The position numbers and the translations under genes were made by a program. A stretch of 64,000 nucleotides of DNA. Origin: Microbacteriaceae bacterium VKM Ac-2855 (GTDB lineage Bacteria; Actinomycetota; Actinomycetes; Actinomycetales; Microbacteriaceae). Positions 34,682 through 43,551 of this stretch are shown here, one piece after another. Position 1 is the first letter of the stretch; each line of letters begins with the position of its first letter. Below the pieces are notes generated by a model. That model saw only the letters and a list, made by a program, of their open reading frames with translations. It was not told the DNA's origin and searched no databases. Where the stretch lies: positions 744,001-808,000 of the forward strand of contig JABMLG010000002.1 in assembly GCA_013204985.1 (NCBI GenBank), given 5' to 3'.

Positions 34682-35188
34682 CTAGGCCAGCGCCGCCTGG
34701 AACTCCGCGAGGGCGTTCTCGGAGAACAGCACGAAGCGAACGTCCAGGTCTCCGAGCGCGAGCTCCTCCGTGACGGCCGCAACGGCGATCCTCGCCGCAT
34801 CGTCCATCGGCCAGCCGTAGACCCCCGCCGACACGGCGGGGAAAGCGACCGAGTGGGCGCCGAGATCGCGCGCGAGCCTCAGCGACGATCGGTAGGCGGA
34901 TGCGAGCAGGGCCGATCGGTCCTCGCTCCGGCTGTACACGGGGCCCACGGTGTGCACGACCCATCGCGCTGCGAGCCGACCAGCGGTCGTCGCGACGGCC
35001 GAGCCGGTCGGCAGCCCCTCGCGAAGCGTTGTCGCACGGAGCTGCCGGCACTCGGCGAGGATCAACGGCCCACCGGCCCGATGAATCGCGCCATCGACGC
35101 CGCCCCCACCCAGCAGACCCGAGTTGGCGGCGTTGACGATCACGTCGACCTGCTGTCGGGTGATGTCGCCGAGCTCGGCCGCGATCAT
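34682..35188 (-). CDS. Macrodomain protein, O-acetyl-ADP-ribose deacetylase-like
   Basis: 168 residues, one macrodomain of the YmdB/MacroD type. GDITRQQVDVIVNAANSGLLGGGGVDGAIHRAGG holds the adenosine Asp, catalytic Asn and the diphosphate glycine loop; GSAVATTAG, VVHTVGPVYS and FPAVSAGVYGWP complete the pocket. It removes ADP-ribose esters or hydrolyses O-acetyl-ADP-ribose; known from the family, not shown here. The start overlaps the stop of mmuM by 4 bp, and mmuM overlaps the CsoR-type gene, making a tight three-gene operon. Confidence 0.9.
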   Translation of the reverse strand: MIAAELGDITRQQVDVIVNAANSGLLGGGGVDGAIHRAGGPLILAECRQLRATTLREGLPTGSAVATTAGRLAARWVVHTVGPVYSRSEDRSALLASAYRSSLRLARDLGAHSVAFPAVSAGVYGWPMDDAARIAVAAVTEELALGDLDVRFVLFSENALAEFQAALA

Positions 35189-36099
35189 CGTTCGGATCCG
35201 ATCGCGGCCGCGATGTCCGCGATTTCAGCGGGGCCGACCCGACAGCATCCGCCCACCAGCGTTGCGCCGGCGGCCACCCATTCGTCGACCAGATGGTGCG
35301 GAAAAGCGGGGTCGCCGCTCCATCGGCGGTTCTTCGCATCCCACTGCTCGCCGCTGTTGGGGTAGACGACGATCGCCTTGTCGGTCACCTCGCGCGCCGC
35401 GATGATCGCCGGCGTCACCTCGGCCGGGTAGCAGCAGTTCACACCGACGGCGAGGACCTCGGGCGCCGCAGCCGCCGTGGCGAATGTTTCGCGGAGATCA
35501 TCGCCGGCGCGAGTGAGGCCCATGGCCGGCGTCACCGCGATCCAGGCCGGCACGCTCGAGCCCCGGAGGGCGTCGACGACGGCGCGCACCTCGACCAAGG
35601 ACGGGATGGTCTCGACCGCGAGCATCTCCGCGCCCGCGGCGGCGAGCGCTCGCATCCGTGGTCGATGCCAATCGGCGAGTTCGCCGCGACTCAACCCGTA
35701 GTCGCCCCGGTACTCCGAGCCGTCGGCGCGCATGGCACCGTAGGGTCCGACCGACGCCGCCACCCAGCGCTGCACGCCGTCGCGGCGCTCGTCGCGCGCC
35801 CGCAGGGCGAGGCGGACGCTGTCGGCGAGCGCGGCGAAGGCGTCGTCCTCCGTCAGCCCTGCGGCGGCGAACCCCTCAGCGGAGACCTGGTACGACGCGG
35901 TGATCGCCACGCGGGCGCCGGCATCGAAGAACGCGCGATGTGCCTGGAGAACGTGCTCCGGTGCATCGCGAAGCAGCCGGGCGCTCCACAGGGCCGAGGA
36001 GACGTCGTCGCCGGTGCTCTCGAGAAGGGTCCCGAGGCCGCCGTCGAGCACCAGCGGATGCGCCGCCTCGGCGAACAGGAAGCCGGCCGGCACGCTCAC
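35185..36099 (-). CDS. mmuM: Homocysteine S-methyltransferase
   Basis: Zinc-dependent methyltransferase using S-methylmethionine (or AdoMet) to methylate homocysteine to methionine; 304 residues. LDGGLGTLLES at the N-terminus, TASYQVS, VETIPS, and the zinc cysteines in GVNCCYP and VGGCCRVGP are present. It overlaps the metal-sensor gene by 4 bp (ATGA) on one side and the macrodomain gene by 4 bp on the other. The pairing with a CsoR/RcnR-type sensor suggests that metal or aldehyde stress controls it, which is unusual for this enzyme. Confidence 0.92.
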   Translation of the reverse strand: MSVPAGFLFAEAAHPLVLDGGLGTLLESTGDDVSSALWSARLLRDAPEHVLQAHRAFFDAGARVAITASYQVSAEGFAAAGLTEDDAFAALADSVRLALRARDERRDGVQRWVAASVGPYGAMRADGSEYRGDYGLSRGELADWHRPRMRALAAAGAEMLAVETIPSLVEVRAVVDALRGSSVPAWIAVTPAMGLTRAGDDLRETFATAAAAPEVLAVGVNCCYPAEVTPAIIAAREVTDKAIVVYPNSGEQWDAKNRRWSGDPAFPHHLVDEWVAAGATLVGGCCRVGPAEIADIAAAIGSER

Positions 36100-36374
36100 G
36101 CCCTGTTGTTGGAGAGCTCGTACAGTTTGACGAGCTCGAGAACCGCTGCCTCGCGCTCGTCTCCGCCCGCCTCGAACATCGCCGTGACATGCGTGCGGAG
36201 ATGGTTCTCCACGAGCAGCTTGTTCAGCGAGCCCAGCGACTTCTGGATCGCGAGCGACTGCGTGACGATATCGACGCAGTAGTCCTCGTTCTCGATCATC
36301 TTCTCGAGGCCGCGCATCTGCCCCTCGAGGATCCGCGTGCGGTGCAGTGCCCGCTTCTTCAGGTCTTCGATCAC
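36096..36374 (-). CDS. CsoR/RcnR-family metal-sensing repressor
   Basis: 92-residue all-helical DUF156 repressor; members sense Cu, Ni/Co, formaldehyde or persulfide. Ligand positions: Cys33 (NEDYCVDIV), His58 (ENHLRTHV) and His62, where CsoR has a second Cys. The Cys-His-His set is closer to RcnR-type Ni/Co sensors than to copper sensors. GTG start, with TAAGGT 6 nt upstream (leaderless). First gene of an operon with mmuM and a macrodomain gene. Specificity is inferred from three residues only. Confidence 0.85.
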   Translation of the reverse strand: MIEDLKKRALHRTRILEGQMRGLEKMIENEDYCVDIVTQSLAIQKSLGSLNKLLVENHLRTHVTAMFEAGGDEREAAVLELVKLYELSNNRA

Positions 36375-36386
36375 GCGCCCACCTTA
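36375..36386 (-). promoter_or_regulatory. -10 box of the CsoR-mmuM-macrodomain operon (leaderless start)
   Basis: TAAGGT on the minus strand (36381-36386), 6 nt before GTG. The G-tract GGGGTAGGGG further upstream (36400-36415) resembles G/C-tract operators of the family. Confidence 0.5.
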
Positions 36387-36458
36387 CGCCGCGCGGCCAT
36401 AGGGGGTAGGGGTACGTTCACGGTGCGTCCGCCATCTCGCCGATAGGATCGATGGGTC

Positions 36459-36827
36459 ATGAGCAGCCGCCAGCCGTCGCCCCGCTACCCACAGAAGTCG
36501 TTCGGCCGGATGGCCCTCGCCCCCGGGATCCTCGCCGCGGTGATCCTTCTCGCCGGGCTCGCCCTCGTCGGCTCGGAGGCGTTCGTCTGGATCCAGTACC
36601 CGATCGCGATCCTCGCGGCCATCGTCGGATGGTTCGCGATCCAGGGGCGGGCTTACTGGTGGCTCCTCGGTCTGGTGCCGATCCTCGTGCTGTGGAACCC
36701 CGTCGTCCCGATCGAGCTGAGCGACACCGTGCAGTACTCGTTGCAGATCGCGGCGATCGGCGTGTTCATCCCCGCCGGATTGATGATCAAGGTGCCGCTC
36801 GCCCCCGAGGACGCGTCGCGGCGCTGA
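36459..36827 (+). CDS. Small membrane protein (DUF6804-like)
   Basis: 122 residues with four predicted helices (about 20-38, 43-60, 64-80, 90-108) and the pattern AFVWIQYPIAILAAIVGWFAIQGRAYWWLLGLVPILVLWNPVVPI typical of a small actinobacterial membrane family (DUF6804, named from memory). TAGGAT lies 9 nt before the ATG, so the transcript has almost no leader. Divergent from the metal-sensor operon. Function unknown. Confidence 0.75.
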   Translation: MSSRQPSPRYPQKSFGRMALAPGILAAVILLAGLALVGSEAFVWIQYPIAILAAIVGWFAIQGRAYWWLLGLVPILVLWNPVVPIELSDTVQYSLQIAAIGVFIPAGLMIKVPLAPEDASRR

Positions 36828-37073
36828 GCCCGATCGGCACCGCGGTCGGCGCTCGCCGGTCGATGCGCGTAGAATCGTCGCGCGCCCGCATCCCGGAGTC
36901 GTGGGGACCGTCCATCGGACAGTTGCTCCCCGCGCTGATCGGCGGTCGGCGTGAACGGTCCGCCCATCGGGCTGTCCCGCACTCGCGAGTCGGGGCCATC
37001 GATGTGGCGAGAGGATTCGACGGCTCGATTCGGGATCACCCGGAGCGATGTCCGTCACACGTCGAGGAGGAGC
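36828..37073 (+). other. 246-bp leader region of the SNF2 gene
   Basis: No gene seen. TAGAAT (36870-36875) is a possible -10 box, giving a leader of about 190 nt. Two similar blocks, GGACCGTCCATCGGACAG and CGGTCCGCCCATCGGGCTGT, can form alternative pairings. GAGGAGGA at 37064-37071 is the ribosome binding site. Confidence 0.4.
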
Positions 37074-39230
37074 ATGGCTCGCAGCGGCCAGCGTCAAACC
37101 GGAGCACGCCGACAGGCCAGCGCGGCCGGGAGTCGACCGCGGACGCGTTCGCGCGGCACGGACAACGTCGGGATCATCCCGATCCTCGCGCGTCGCGTTC
37201 GCGAGGTGGAGGCGAAGGCCCAGGGCGGCAAGGTCGGTCCGACCAACCGCACGAAGTTCCTGGTGATCGCCCTACTGATGCGCGAGGAACGTGCGCGGGT
37301 CAAGACCGACACGGAACTCGGCGACGCGCAGCGCGCCGAGGAGTTGAAGCGCCTCGACGGGATCGCGACCATTCTCGCGAAGACCGCTGCTCGTGACACG
37401 AGCCTCATCACGCTCCTCGAGACCGAAGCGGCCGTGTCCTCCGCTGCGCAGAAACTGCGCCGCGACTGGCTGATCGAGGCAGGCGCGGAGCTCACACCCG
37501 ATGAACTGCTGATCGTCACGGAGCCGGAGCCCAAACCCGAGATTCCGGAGAACCAGGTCGTGCCGCAGTCGGTGCGCGCGCGCCAACTGGCGAACCCCTT
37601 CCTCCCGCCCGACTTCTCCAAGGCGGCCGTGAGCTCGGCCACCCCGCGTCGTCGTCTCGACGGCTGGGAGCTACTCGGGCCACTGTTCAAAGCGTTCGAG
37701 TACGGTGCCGGAGGCCGAGCGGCGAGCATGGAGCTGCCCGAGCCGCCACTGATCGATCGCGTGACGCCACGCGGCCTCGAACTGATGCGGCACCAGGCGA
37801 GCTTCATCGAGAGCGCCCGCGAGGGTCACCGAAGCTTCCTGCTCGCCGACGAGCCGGGTCTCGGCAAGACGGCGCAGAGCCTGCTGGCCGCATCCGTGAC
37901 CGATGCGTATCCGCTGCTCGCCGTGGTCCCCAACGTCGTCAAGATGAACTGGGCCCGCGAGGTCGAACGCTGGACGCCGCAGCGTCGCGCCACCGTGATC
38001 CACGGCGACGGGCGGACCCTCGACGCCTTCGCCGACGTCGTGATCGTGAACTACGACATCCTCGACCGGCACCTCGGTTGGTTGAGCACTCTCGGTTTCA
38101 AGGGAATGGTCGTCGACGAGGCGCACTTCATCAAGAACCTGCGATCGCAGCGCTCGCAGAGCGTGCTCTCGCTGGCCTCCCGCATCCGCGAAACCACTCC
38201 GGGCGGCGACCCCCTGATGATCGCGCTCACCGGTACGCCGCTGATCAACGATGTCGATGACTTCCGCGCGATCTGGCGCTTCCTCGGCTGGATCGATGAG
38301 TCCAAGCCCGCTCCGAAGCTGATGGCCGAACTCGAAGAGACCGGATTGACTCCCGCCGACACCGGCTTCTACCCGGAGGCGCGCGAGGCGGTCATCGATC
38401 TCGGTATCGTGCGGCGCAAGAAGATCGACGTCGCTGCCGACCTGCCGGCGAAGCGCATCGTCGATCTGCCGGTCGAACTCGACGACGACCTGGGCCGCTC
38501 CATCCAGAAGGCCGAGCGCGAACTCGGCGCCCGGATGCTCACCCGATTCAAGTCCGCGACCGCATCCATCACGCACGACCTCGACGAGGACGAGCGCGAG
38601 CGCTTCATCCGCATCGTCGCGCAGAGCGAGCTGGAGGAGTCGAAGTCGGCCAAGACCGGCGAGAACGTCTTCACGATGGTGCGGCGGATCGGCCAGGCGA
38701 AAGCCGCCCTTGCGGCCGACTACGCTTCGCAGCTGGCTCGTTCGGTGGGCAAGGTCGTGTTCTTCGCCAAACACATCGACGTGATGGATCAGGCCGAGGA
38801 CACCTTCGAGAAGCGCGAACTGCGCTCGGTCTCGGTGCGCGGCGATCAGTCGGCACCGTTCCGACAGGCTCAGATCGACGCCTTCAACCAGGACCCGGAT
38901 GTCTCGGTCGCGGTGTGTTCGCTGACCGCCGCGGGTGTCGGAGTGAATCTGCAGGCCTCGTCCAACGTGGTACTCGCCGAGCTCTCCTGGACCTCCGCGG
39001 AGCAGACGCAGGCGATCGACCGCGTGCACCGCATCGGCCAGGAGGAGCCGGTCACGGCCTGGCGCATCATCGCGGCACACACGATCGATGCCAAGATCGC
39101 CGAGCTGATCGACGCGAAGGCAGGCCTGGCCGCACGCGCCCTCGACGGCTCCGACGCCGAGATCACCTCGGCGGACGGCGTGCAGCTCGATGCCCTGATG
39201 CACGTGCTCCGCGAGGCGATCGGGAGCTAG
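37074..39230 (+). CDS. SNF2-family DEAD/DEAH ATPase
   Basis: DNA-translocating helicase-like ATPase of the SNF2 superfamily; 718 residues. N-terminal basic and charged region (about 1-190) of unknown role, then the two motor lobes: Walker A ADEPGLGKTAQS (about 258-268), DEAH at 348, LTGTPLIND (motif III), and in lobe 2 GVGVNLQASSNV and QAIDRVHRIGQ (motif VI). The single-lobe spacing and lack of bromo, HNH or methylase domains resemble bacterial stand-alone SNF2 proteins. The ATG at 37074 follows GAGGAGGA. It converges on sbcC. Confidence 0.9.
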   Translation: MARSGQRQTGARRQASAAGSRPRTRSRGTDNVGIIPILARRVREVEAKAQGGKVGPTNRTKFLVIALLMREERARVKTDTELGDAQRAEELKRLDGIATILAKTAARDTSLITLLETEAAVSSAAQKLRRDWLIEAGAELTPDELLIVTEPEPKPEIPENQVVPQSVRARQLANPFLPPDFSKAAVSSATPRRRLDGWELLGPLFKAFEYGAGGRAASMELPEPPLIDRVTPRGLELMRHQASFIESAREGHRSFLLADEPGLGKTAQSLLAASVTDAYPLLAVVPNVVKMNWAREVERWTPQRRATVIHGDGRTLDAFADVVIVNYDILDRHLGWLSTLGFKGMVVDEAHFIKNLRSQRSQSVLSLASRIRETTPGGDPLMIALTGTPLINDVDDFRAIWRFLGWIDESKPAPKLMAELEETGLTPADTGFYPEAREAVIDLGIVRRKKIDVAADLPAKRIVDLPVELDDDLGRSIQKAERELGARMLTRFKSATASITHDLDEDERERFIRIVAQSELEESKSAKTGENVFTMVRRIGQAKAALAADYASQLARSVGKVVFFAKHIDVMDQAEDTFEKRELRSVSVRGDQSAPFRQAQIDAFNQDPDVSVAVCSLTAAGVGVNLQASSNVVLAELSWTSAEQTQAIDRVHRIGQEEPVTAWRIIAAHTIDAKIAELIDAKAGLAARALDGSDAEITSADGVQLDALMHVLREAIGS

Positions 39231-39248
39231 GTCCGAGGCTGCGGGCGG

Positions 39249-39315
39249 CTCTGCGAGATGCCTCTTATGCACGCGACACGCCGGGGAGGGCGTGCATAAG
39301 AGGCATCTCGCGGAG
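39249..39315. terminator. Bidirectional terminator between SNF2 and sbcC
   Basis: A 26-bp stem (39249-39274 with 39290-39315), perfect over the inner 21 bp, with a 15-nt loop, between two convergent stops. Confidence 0.85.
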
Positions 39316-39347
39316 GGCTGGGGTGGGGACGGCCCTTGGATGAGGTG

Positions 39348-42284
39348 TCACGCCACCCTGATGCGCGAATCGCCTCGGTCGGTGATCTCCACGTGGAGGC
39401 CCACCGGGATGCGCTCCTTCATGACCTCGACGTGACTGATCAGGCCGACGGTGCGTCCACCGGCGCGCAGGCCGTCGAGGGTCGACATCGCGATCTCGAG
39501 GGTCTCGGGGTCGAGGGAACCGAAACCTTCGTCGATGAACATCGTGTCGAGCGTGATCCCTCCGGCCTGCGCCGTCACCACATCGGCCAACCCGAGCGCG
39601 AGAGCGAGGGAGGCGAGGAAGGTCTCGCCTCCGGAGAGCGAACTCGGCTGGCGTCGCGCCCCCGTGTAGGCATCGGCGACGACGAGACCGAGACCGGATG
39701 CCGCCCCTCGGTAGGCGAGCGAGTCGTCGTGGGCGAGGCTGTACCGACCGGTGGTCATCGTCGCGAGCCGTGAATTCGCGGCGTCCACGATCTCCTCGAG
39801 GCGTCCGGCCAGCGCGAAGGCCTCGAGATCCATCCGGCGATTGTTCTGTCCCTTGCCGTCGACGGCCTCGGAGAGCGCGCGCAGTTCGTCGAAGCCGCGG
39901 AGTTCGCGAGCCGACCGACGCACTCGTTCGATGGCGGTCGCGACCCGGCCGGCCAGACGACCGGCGTCACCGACGAGCGTCGCGTGCCGAGCGAGCGCCT
40001 CGTCACGTTCCGTTCGCGTGATCTCCACAGCGGTGATCCACTCCGCGGGTTCGACGGGCTCCGTCCGAAGATCGGCCAGCTCGGGTTCAGCCAGGATCGC
40101 GGCCACTGCGGCCCGGCGCTCGGCATGCTCTTCCATCCGCTTCGTCAGGCGCTCGACGTCGGCTGCCGTGCGGTGCGATGCGACCACGTCGGCGCGGTCG
40201 GCGAATCCGCACGCCTCGAGCTCGGTCACGACGGCTTCGCCTGCTGCGGATGCGGCCTCGGCCCGACTCGCCGCGGATGCCGTCGCCGTGCGCGCAGCGG
40301 TGGCCAGATCACGTCGGCGCTGCAGATCCGCGGCGCGCTCGGCGACGGTGGCGAAACCGTCGCGGTGACTCTGCACGCGGGAACGCAACGCAGCCGCTTC
40401 AGTTGCCGCCGCCGTCGCGGCGGACACGAGCTCGTCGCGACGCGCGCGGGCCGTGGCGAGTTCGGTGGCGAGGGAATCGCGTTCCGTGAGAAGCGCGCGG
40501 CGGTCGCGTTCGAGGCGGTTCGTCGTCTGGATCGCCTTCTCGGCCTCCGCCAGGGCGGCTCGGTCGGATCGGAGCGTCGCGGCCGATCGTTCGACCGAGG
40601 AATCGCCGGCGCGGGCGGTGAGTGCCGCCAGTTCTTCGCCGTCCGCGGCGGCATCCGCCGCAGCGATGCCGGTCGCTCGGGCGAGCCGAGCGACCTCGGC
40701 CCAAGCCTCGTCGACCTCTTCGGGGCTGACGGAACGGGTGTCGATGTGTACGGCAGGCGCCGGGTGCTCGAGGGCGCCGCACACCGCGCACGGCTCACCA
40801 TCGCGCAGCCGCGCGGCGAGTTCGGCGGCGAAGCCGGAGAAACGCTCGGCGACCAGTCCGGCATGCCGTCGGGTGGCGGCGGAATGCTCATCGACGAGGG
40901 CGAGGTGCGCGCGCACCGATCGGCTGTGCCGACGCGCCGCCTGCTCGGCCGCCACGGCCGCCTCCGCGCGCGCGAGGCTCGCCGTGACGGTGGCGGCGCG
41001 TGAGTCGAGCTGATCGGCCGTACTGCGGGCTGCGCGAAGAGCGGTTTCGATCTCGTCCAGTCGAGGCGGGATCTCGGCCAGTGCTCGCTCCTGCTGAACC
41101 CTCGTCGCATCCGCACGCTCGAGCGCGACGGCCGCCGCGGCCGCCGAGCGCTCCGTCGCGGGGAGGCGCTCCTCCTCGGCCACGGCCGCTTCGATCGCAC
41201 CGAGCTGTGCGGTGGCGGTCTCGCCGATCGCCTCGGCGTCCGCTCCCTCGCCGCATACCGCTTCGAACGCCCTCGTGGCACGCGCCGCCGCCGCCGCCGC
41301 ATCAGCCGCAGCCGCCTCGGCGCGCTTCTCGACCGCGAGCAGAGGCCACACCGCATCCGCTCGACGTGCGCGCTCGACGAGCACTCGAAGCTCGGCGACC
41401 TCGGCGTCGCTCTCTGCGAGCCGGTCGCGTTCGTGCACCGCGGCAGCGCGGCGGCGTTGCAGAGCCTGTAGCCGGACGACCTCGTCGCGACGAGAGACAG
41501 CCATGGCGAGCCGCTCGTCGGCCCGCGCGGCGGCTTCGGCCGCTACGGCGACCCTCGGCGCGAGTGCGGGCGCGAGGGCCGCGAACCACTCCTCGTCGGG
41601 GGAAGTGGATTCGTCGACGCCGGCCAGATCCGCCGCCTCCTTGGCCAACTGGGCGATGATCGTGCGCTCGGCGTCGAGAGCGAGGGCCGAGGTCTGCCGT
41701 TTCTCGATCAATCGCTTGCGGAGAACGTCGAAACGCTCCGTCGCGAACAGGCTGCGAAGCAGCCGCTGCCGATCGTCGTTCTTGGCGAGCAGGAACTCGT
41801 GGAATCGGTTCTGGGCAAGAAGCATCACCTGCAAGAACTGATCTTTCGTGAGCCCGACCAGCGCCAGCACCTCATCACCGATCTCCCGAGCGTGGGTCGA
41901 GACGCCCTCCCACGCATCGCCGCGCCAGACGGCGAGCTGCGCCTTCGCTGCGTTCTTGGTGAGTCCGCCGCCGCGCTTGGCGGGCCGCTGATACTCGGGC
42001 GAGCGGAACAGGAGGTAGCGCCCGCCACCGGCTTCGAACTCCAGCTCCGCGAAGCTCGGGTCCTCGGGACCGCTGTGGTCGCTGCGCAGGTTCGACGGGC
42101 CGCCGTCGAAGCGCGGCACGGATCCGTACAGGGCGAAGCAGATCGCATCGAGGATGGTGGACTTGCCCGCGCCCGTGCGCCCGGCGATCAGGTAGATGCC
42201 GTCATCCTCCAGACCCTCGAAGTCGATGCTCTGCTCGTCGCGATAGGGGCCGATCCCGGCGAAGCGGACGCGGAGGATCCTCAT
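39348..42284 (-). CDS. sbcC: SbcC-type AAA ATPase, nuclease subunit (Rad50-like)
   Basis: SMC-like ATPase of the SbcCD complex, which opens hairpins and trims protein-blocked DNA ends; 978 residues. Walker A GRTGAGKST (about 35-43), two long Ala/Glu/Arg-rich coiled coils, the zinc hook CAVCG (GEPCAVCGALEHP), the signature LSGGETFLASLAL and the Walker B FIDEGFGSLD. It overlaps sbcD by 4 bp (ATGA) and is translated after it. Very high Ala/Arg content in the coiled coils is usual for high-GC hosts. Confidence 0.93.
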   Translation of the reverse strand: MRILRVRFAGIGPYRDEQSIDFEGLEDDGIYLIAGRTGAGKSTILDAICFALYGSVPRFDGGPSNLRSDHSGPEDPSFAELEFEAGGGRYLLFRSPEYQRPAKRGGGLTKNAAKAQLAVWRGDAWEGVSTHAREIGDEVLALVGLTKDQFLQVMLLAQNRFHEFLLAKNDDRQRLLRSLFATERFDVLRKRLIEKRQTSALALDAERTIIAQLAKEAADLAGVDESTSPDEEWFAALAPALAPRVAVAAEAAARADERLAMAVSRRDEVVRLQALQRRRAAAVHERDRLAESDAEVAELRVLVERARRADAVWPLLAVEKRAEAAAADAAAAAARATRAFEAVCGEGADAEAIGETATAQLGAIEAAVAEEERLPATERSAAAAAVALERADATRVQQERALAEIPPRLDEIETALRAARSTADQLDSRAATVTASLARAEAAVAAEQAARRHSRSVRAHLALVDEHSAATRRHAGLVAERFSGFAAELAARLRDGEPCAVCGALEHPAPAVHIDTRSVSPEEVDEAWAEVARLARATGIAAADAAADGEELAALTARAGDSSVERSAATLRSDRAALAEAEKAIQTTNRLERDRRALLTERDSLATELATARARRDELVSAATAAATEAAALRSRVQSHRDGFATVAERAADLQRRRDLATAARTATASAASRAEAASAAGEAVVTELEACGFADRADVVASHRTAADVERLTKRMEEHAERRAAVAAILAEPELADLRTEPVEPAEWITAVEITRTERDEALARHATLVGDAGRLAGRVATAIERVRRSARELRGFDELRALSEAVDGKGQNNRRMDLEAFALAGRLEEIVDAANSRLATMTTGRYSLAHDDSLAYRGAASGLGLVVADAYTGARRQPSSLSGGETFLASLALALGLADVVTAQAGGITLDTMFIDEGFGSLDPETLEIAMSTLDGLRAGGRTVGLISHVEVMKERIPVGLHVEITDRGDSRIRVA

Positions 42285-43438
42285 CGAGTCGCCTCCGCGT
42301 CGATCTCGGCGAGGGTGTCGGTGATGATCGTCGCCTCGCCCGGAGTGGCGCCCACGCCGTTACGGACGTGGGCGAGGAAGTCGCCGACGATCTGAGCGTC
42401 GCTGCGACCGCGGATGCGGGTCGCGTAGCGCGTGGGCCCGTCGATCGCGGCTACCGGCGGTCGGTGCTCGAGAGCGGCGCAGTGCGGGAAGCGCGACTGC
42501 AAGCGCGCCATCGCGTCGAGCGGGCGCAGCGCGTCGGTGAGGGTCGCGAAAACCCAGTCCTCCTCGTACTCGGTGTTCGAGGGGTCGTTCAGGAGTTCGT
42601 CGAGAGTGCCCTCGAGGCGGGTGAGGCGGCGGGGGACCGGCAGCGGCGACCACTCCGCGCCGGCGAAGCCCGTGGCGCCGAGCTCGATGATCCAGCCGCC
42701 ACGCGGTTTGTCGCCCTCCCCGAAGGAGTAGTGCAGCGGTGCGCCCGAGTACCGCACCGCGTCGCGCAGCACGGCACGGCCGTGGATGTGGCCGAGTGCG
42801 ACGTAATCGGGCCCATCGAAGCGCTCCAAGGCAACGTAGTCGAGTCCGCCCGCGGTGATGTCGCGTTCGACGTCGGCCGAGGATTCGGCGGCCACTCCCA
42901 CGGCGAAGCAGTGCGCCAGCACGACGGAACGTCCGCCCCGCTCAGCGGCGTCGGCGCGGATGCGGCTCATCACGAAGTCGAGGACCTCGTCGTGTCGGCG
43001 CAGCGCCGCTTCCGGATGCCGGTGCCGGAAGAGCGAGGGCTCGAGGTAGGGGATGCCGTAGATCAGAACAGGGCCGTGCTCGTCGTTCAGCTCGACCGGC
43101 TCGAGGATCTGCTCGGACTGCGTGATCACGTGGACGCCGGAGCGGCCGAGGAACGCGGATTGGAATCCGAGCCTCGCCGCTGAATCGTGGTTGCCGCTCG
43201 TGACGACGACGACCGCCCCGGCGTCGCGCAGTGCCACGAGCGTCTCGGAGAGGAGGGTGTAGTGCTCGGCGGCCGGCAACGCCGAATCGAACACGTCACC
43301 GGCGATGAGCACGACGTCGATCCGCTGCGTCGCGACGGTATTCACGAGTGCCGCGAGCACATCGCGCAGCGCCGACACGGTCGAGTGCCCGTGGAAGGTG
43401 CGCCCGATATGCCAGTCGGAGGTGTGCAGGAGTCTCAT
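42281..43438 (-). CDS. sbcD: SbcD exonuclease (Mre11-like)
   Basis: Mn2+-dependent nuclease subunit of SbcCD; 385 residues. Phosphoesterase motifs in order: LHTSDWHIG (residues 3-11), IAGDVFDSALP, TSGNHDSAARL, VLAHCFAVG and ALGHIHGRA. The C-terminal capping domain follows. First gene of the sbcDC operon; its stop overlaps the sbcC start. Divergent from corA with an overlapping upstream region. No clear -10 was found near its start. Confidence 0.93.
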   Translation of the reverse strand: MRLLHTSDWHIGRTFHGHSTVSALRDVLAALVNTVATQRIDVVLIAGDVFDSALPAAEHYTLLSETLVALRDAGAVVVVTSGNHDSAARLGFQSAFLGRSGVHVITQSEQILEPVELNDEHGPVLIYGIPYLEPSLFRHRHPEAALRRHDEVLDFVMSRIRADAAERGGRSVVLAHCFAVGVAAESSADVERDITAGGLDYVALERFDGPDYVALGHIHGRAVLRDAVRYSGAPLHYSFGEGDKPRGGWIIELGATGFAGAEWSPLPVPRRLTRLEGTLDELLNDPSNTEYEEDWVFATLTDALRPLDAMARLQSRFPHCAALEHRPPVAAIDGPTRYATRIRGRSDAQIVGDFLAHVRNGVGATPGEATIITDTLAEIDAEATR

Positions 43439-43551
43439 GCCGCTCTCGGGATCGAAGTATTCACGAGTTCGACGGTAGCCACTGCCACCGACATTCGCGT
43501 GCAGGGACCAGAATGAGGAGCGTCGTGAGCCGGATCCGGAGGGAGCGAACG

